From the NCBI GenBank assembly GCA_021817645.1, contig JAKAGH010000177.1, positions 1 through 6,630 of the forward strand: a DNA stretch of 6,630 bases. The letters are read 5' to 3'. Both the position numbers and the translations under genes were made by a program. This DNA is from Deltaproteobacteria bacterium (lineage in GTDB: Bacteria > Desulfobacterota > Desulfobaccia > Desulfobaccales > 0-14-0-80-60-11). A model generated the notes under the pieces. That model saw nothing but the letters and a program-made list of their open reading frames with translations. It was not told the DNA's origin and searched no databases. Below, in pieces: positions 4,445-6,630 of the stretch; position 1 is the stretch's first letter; each line of letters starts with the position of its first letter.

Positions 4445-5989
4445 TTATTCGGTGTGGTCCTCCGCAACGTCATCGGGAGAGCCGCCCAGCCACAGGTAGT
4501 GCATCTCGGTTTGGTGGAGAATGACATGAAAGACCGACCTGCTGACAGGTTCTTCGGCGTTGGCGATGAGCCAGGAGTAAAGCGGGAACAGGTCTTTTTC
4601 CAGATTTCTGCCGACTTCAAAGGCATGTTTTGGGGAACTGGTTCTGGAAACGGCTAGCTTCTTGCTGTCGGCAGGCAGGCCATAGGCCTTAAATAACTGG
4701 GTAAGCCGCTTGACGTGGTCGTCTTCTTGGGCAATCAAATTGGCATAGGGGTTGGGTTTGGCTTTATATTTATCCTTATCGGCTTCATATTGGGCCTTGG
4801 CCAGCCTATCGAAGGCCAACGCCTCCCGCAGCCGCTGGATAAATTCCTCATTTTTAGGGATGTGGAGCTTGTCCGGGATGGTTATCTTGGCAGCCATCGG
4901 GCTTAAGCCTTGGCGTCCTTGCAGTAAACTCGCCGGGTCTTCGGTGCTGATCGGCGGATTGCCTTCCAGGGTGATGAGAAAGGCGATGAGATCGAGGCGG
5001 TCCTGGGAAGTGAGGCGGAGGTTGAGTTGGTGCCAGGCCATCAGGCTTACTGCTTCTTCCAGGGTGAACACCTGTCCGGCGTCAAAGTATGGCGCGGTGC
5101 GGGTGACGTTGCGCAGCATGGGAACTTTGAAGAAATAGCGGTCTTCGATTTTTTTGGTGACCTGGTAGCGGCCGAGATCATCCGATCCTCGAAATGGGTG
5201 CTGCTGACCGAGGATTCTAAAGTGCCGGCCGCCAACGGTGACCCCGCCGTGACATTCCACGCAGCGATACTGCAAAAATTTGGTCAGGCCGCGTTTTTCC
5301 TGGTCGTTCATCGCGTTTTGATCGCCAGCGAGCATCCGGTCAAAGCGTCCTGGCGCGACCAGGGTACGCTCGAAAGCGGCGATAGCTTCAGCCAGGTTAT
5401 CGTAGGTCATTGGGTCGTCCTGGCCCGGAAAAGCGCGGCGAAAGGCCTCTACATACCCTTCTTCCTGCCGCAGCTTTTCGATAACTTCATTCGGGGACAA
5501 CATGCCCATTTCGATCTGATTCAAGATGGGGCCCTTGGCCTGTTCAGCCAGATCGGCGGCGCGGCCATCCCAGAACTGGGCGAACTGAAACCCGGCGTTA
5601 AGGACCGTAGGTGTATTCCTGGTCCCAAACGCGCCGCTGGCACCTTCGGAAGTCGGGGTATCGTCGGCGCCGGCGCGACCGCCGGTGAGATGATGGCAAT
5701 CGGCGCAGGACTTGATACTGTTGTGGGAGATGCTGCGGTCAAAGAAGAGCCTCTTGCCCAAGGCGATGCGCTCCCGCGTGTCGTTTTCGCTGCCGGGCAT
5801 GACAGATGGCAGCTGTCCGAGGAAGATGCGGGCTCCCAGAAGGGTCTGGTCCCAACTCATGAGTCTTGCGCGAGAATGGTTGGAGGCCCGGGCCCCCTGG
5901 AGAGGTTCACTGCGGACGATTGCAGAACCAGTCAAGATAGCCAGGCAGAAAGCCAGACCAATGGTTGGGGCAAGGAGACGGTATTTCAT
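4445..5989 (-). CDS. Di-heme cytochrome c peroxidase with C-terminal ferritin-like extension
   Basis: This periplasmic peroxidase of the bacterial CCP/MauG family would reduce H2O2 with electrons from a small cytochrome or similar donor. It has 514 residues against roughly 320-380 for ordinary members. Residues 1-28 are a signal peptide. The peroxidase part, about 58-345, shows heme motifs CADCH (95-99) and CVECH (243-247), NTPTVLNAGF (125-134), FWDGRAADL (139-147), FKVPMLRNVTRTAPYF (287-302) and Met317 at the usual Met-ligand position of the electron-transfer heme. The conserved GH before the PTVLN motif reads GA (Ala117), and the PYFHxG motif has lost its His (Asp303). Residues about 381-500 form helices with E422xxH425, E464 and H492xxEMH497, resembling a ferritin-like/DUF2202 bundle. 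ATG 5989 fits the signal peptide and an AAAAGG site; a GTG 16 codons upstream lacks one. It is followed at 30 nt by a YHS gene. Confidence 0.9.
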   Translation of the reverse strand: MKYRLLAPTIGLAFCLAILTGSAIVRSEPLQGARASNHSRARLMSWDQTLLGARIFLGQLPSVMPGSENDTRERIALGKRLFFDRSISHNSIKSCADCHHLTGGRAGADDTPTSEGASGAFGTRNTPTVLNAGFQFAQFWDGRAADLAEQAKGPILNQIEMGMLSPNEVIEKLRQEEGYVEAFRRAFPGQDDPMTYDNLAEAIAAFERTLVAPGRFDRMLAGDQNAMNDQEKRGLTKFLQYRCVECHGGVTVGGRHFRILGQQHPFRGSDDLGRYQVTKKIEDRYFFKVPMLRNVTRTAPYFDAGQVFTLEEAVSLMAWHQLNLRLTSQDRLDLIAFLITLEGNPPISTEDPASLLQGRQGLSPMAAKITIPDKLHIPKNEEFIQRLREALAFDRLAKAQYEADKDKYKAKPNPYANLIAQEDDHVKRLTQLFKAYGLPADSKKLAVSRTSSPKHAFEVGRNLEKDLFPLYSWLIANAEEPVSRSVFHVILHQTEMHYLWLGGSPDDVAEDHTE

Positions 5990-6009
5990 ATTCGGCCTTT
6001 TGGGTGGGC

Positions 6010-6025
6010 GGCGAGCGTACTCGCC
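6010..6025 (-). other. Small perfect hairpin in the peroxidase 5' leader
   Basis: GGCGAG (6010-6015), CGTA and CTCGCC (6020-6025) form a perfect 6-bp stem. In the minus-strand RNA the loop is UACG. It lies about 20 nt before the peroxidase ATG and just outside the AAAAGG ribosome site, so it could shape translation or mRNA stability. It may also be chance in GC-rich sequence. Confidence 0.35.
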
Positions 6026-6078
6026 AGGTGCTCCCACGAAGGGTCCGGAAATGCTCGCCCCCTAAGAGTTCCAGCGCT

Positions 6079-6120
6079 CCCGTTTCTCCGCCGCGCCTGA
6101 CGGGCGGCGGAAGAAACGGG
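6079..6120. other. Strong intergenic hairpin without a U-run
   Basis: The left arm (6079-6094, beginning CCCGTTTCTCCGCCG) and right arm (6104-6120) pair over 16 bp with one bulged base and a 9-nt loop. Its strength and its place between the OB-like Cys protein gene (stop at 6216) and the peroxidase gene (start 5989) suggest a terminator or mRNA-end element. Neither strand shows the T-run of a standard intrinsic terminator (minus side continues GAGCGC, plus side GATTTATTG). The rest of the 226-nt gap holds no gene; only weak promoter-like matches are present. Confidence 0.5.
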
Positions 6121-6215
6121 GATTTATTGAATTTGGTTAAAGGTAAGGACGCAACTAATGCTTGTCCAGTTCTTCCTGGTAAATATTATTTCCAGGTATG
6201 CTGTCTTCGGCGCTC

Positions 6216-6578
6216 CTACTTGGCTTTCTCCATCTTTTTGACATAAATGCCCTGGATGCCGCCGCGCTTGACCATGATGCCCGTGACCTTGACCTTGCTT
6301 TGCAGCAGATCCATTCTTTCGGCGTTCATCATGGGCTTCATCTGCTCGCCGGAAAGGAGGATATACATGTTACCCTTTTCATCTGTCAGGGTAACCGGAT
6401 CACCCGATTTCACGCAATCCTGGCAGCATTGCTTGGTGCAGGTCGCCCCCCCGGGGAGGTTGCAGAAGGTACAACTCATCATCCCGGTTATGGTTGTTTC
6501 CTGGCCCTTCGGGGTTTGGGCCCAGCACATTGAGGTCAACAGTAACAACGCCATGATCACCAGCACTGCCTTTTTCAT
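6216..6578 (-). CDS. Exported six-cysteine protein with probable OB-like beta domain
   Basis: This 120-residue protein has a signal peptide ending CWAQ at residue 21 (MKKAVLVIMALLLLTSMCWA). Cys18 lies inside the signal and the residue before it is Met, so lipidation is unlikely. The mature protein starts with a Cys cluster: CTFC (36-39), Cys47 and CCQDC (51-55), six Cys in 20 residues. A beta-rich part follows from about 60 to 116, with VTLTDEKGNMYILLSG and SKVKVTGIMVKRGGIQGIYV. That layout, a Cys knuckle before a small OB-like barrel with a KVKVTG strand, recurs in small exported proteins of unknown function. I do not know a named role; metal or redox-thiol binding is inferred from the Cys cluster and neighbours. 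AAGGAG, 7 nt before ATG 6578, fixes the start. The peroxidase gene follows after 226 nt. Confidence 0.8.
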   Translation of the reverse strand: MKKAVLVIMALLLLTSMCWAQTPKGQETTITGMMSCTFCNLPGGATCTKQCCQDCVKSGDPVTLTDEKGNMYILLSGEQMKPMMNAERMDLLQSKVKVTGIMVKRGGIQGIYVKKMEKAK

Positions 6579-6630
6579 GTGAGTTCTCCTTCCGTAAAAT
6601 GATTTTTGTTATCCGGCTCCTTCGGCCGCG

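Noticed and set aside
5027..6100. Plus-strand open frame of 357 codons opposite the peroxidase gene
   Set aside because: The minus strand here encodes clear heme motifs and peroxidase sequence. The plus-strand product shows no family features, signal peptide or ribosome site.
6175..6196. CCTGG...CCAGG inverted repeat after the OB-like gene
   Set aside because: Only the 5-bp ends pair cleanly. The AT-rich centre has several mismatches and no terminator T-run follows.

Overview
All eight genes that I can support lie on the minus strand. Transcription runs from position 6630 towards position 1, and the last gene runs off the left edge. Every predicted protein has an N-terminal signal peptide, lipoprotein signal or membrane anchor, and nearly all are rich in Cys, Met or His in metal-site arrangements. 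The window therefore looks like an envelope metal-handling locus of a Gram-negative bacterium with c-type cytochromes, a TolC-type outer membrane channel and a CusB-type periplasmic adaptor. Fairly high GC coding, strong purine-rich Shine-Dalgarno sites and this gene mix would fit an anaerobic or microaerophilic Desulfobacterota/deltaproteobacterial lineage. That placement is a guess; no marker gene is present.

In transcription order: (1) 6578-6216, a small exported protein with a six-Cys knuckle followed by a probable beta-barrel domain; (2) 5989-4445, a di-heme cytochrome c peroxidase with an unusual C-terminal helical extension that reads like a ferritin-like domain; (3) 4414-4127, a small exported YHS-type protein, 30 nt after the peroxidase and probably co-transcribed with it; (4) 3953-3567, an exported nine-Cys protein of unknown family behind its own promoter candidate; (5) 3392-3177, a 71-residue Met-rich putative lipoprotein preceded by a leader with a large imperfect palindrome; (6) 3117-2839, a second exported YHS protein; (7) 2735-1413, a TolC/CusC-type outer membrane factor; (8) 1416 to beyond 1, a CusB-type adaptor that overlaps gene 7 by 4 nt and carries four tandem copies of the CusB-type metal-binding segment. 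A CusA-type RND pump probably follows to the left of the window, but this is not visible.

The likely joint role is periplasmic capture of a soft metal (copper(I) or silver is the usual Cus substrate) by YHS and Cys/Met-rich carriers, hand-over to the multi-site adaptor, and expulsion through the outer membrane channel. The peroxidase with its ferritin-like tail would deal with peroxide and perhaps iron in the same compartment. A sigma70-like promoter with a perfect inverted repeat across its -10 region lies just before the outer membrane factor gene, suggesting repressor control of the efflux operon.

Most notable are the peroxidase/ferritin-like fusion with apparent loss of a conserved distal His, the four-fold metal-binding array in the adaptor, the operator-like palindrome at 2762-2787, and the structured leader at 3393-3566. 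No tRNA, rRNA, CRISPR array, insertion sequence or plus-strand gene was found.
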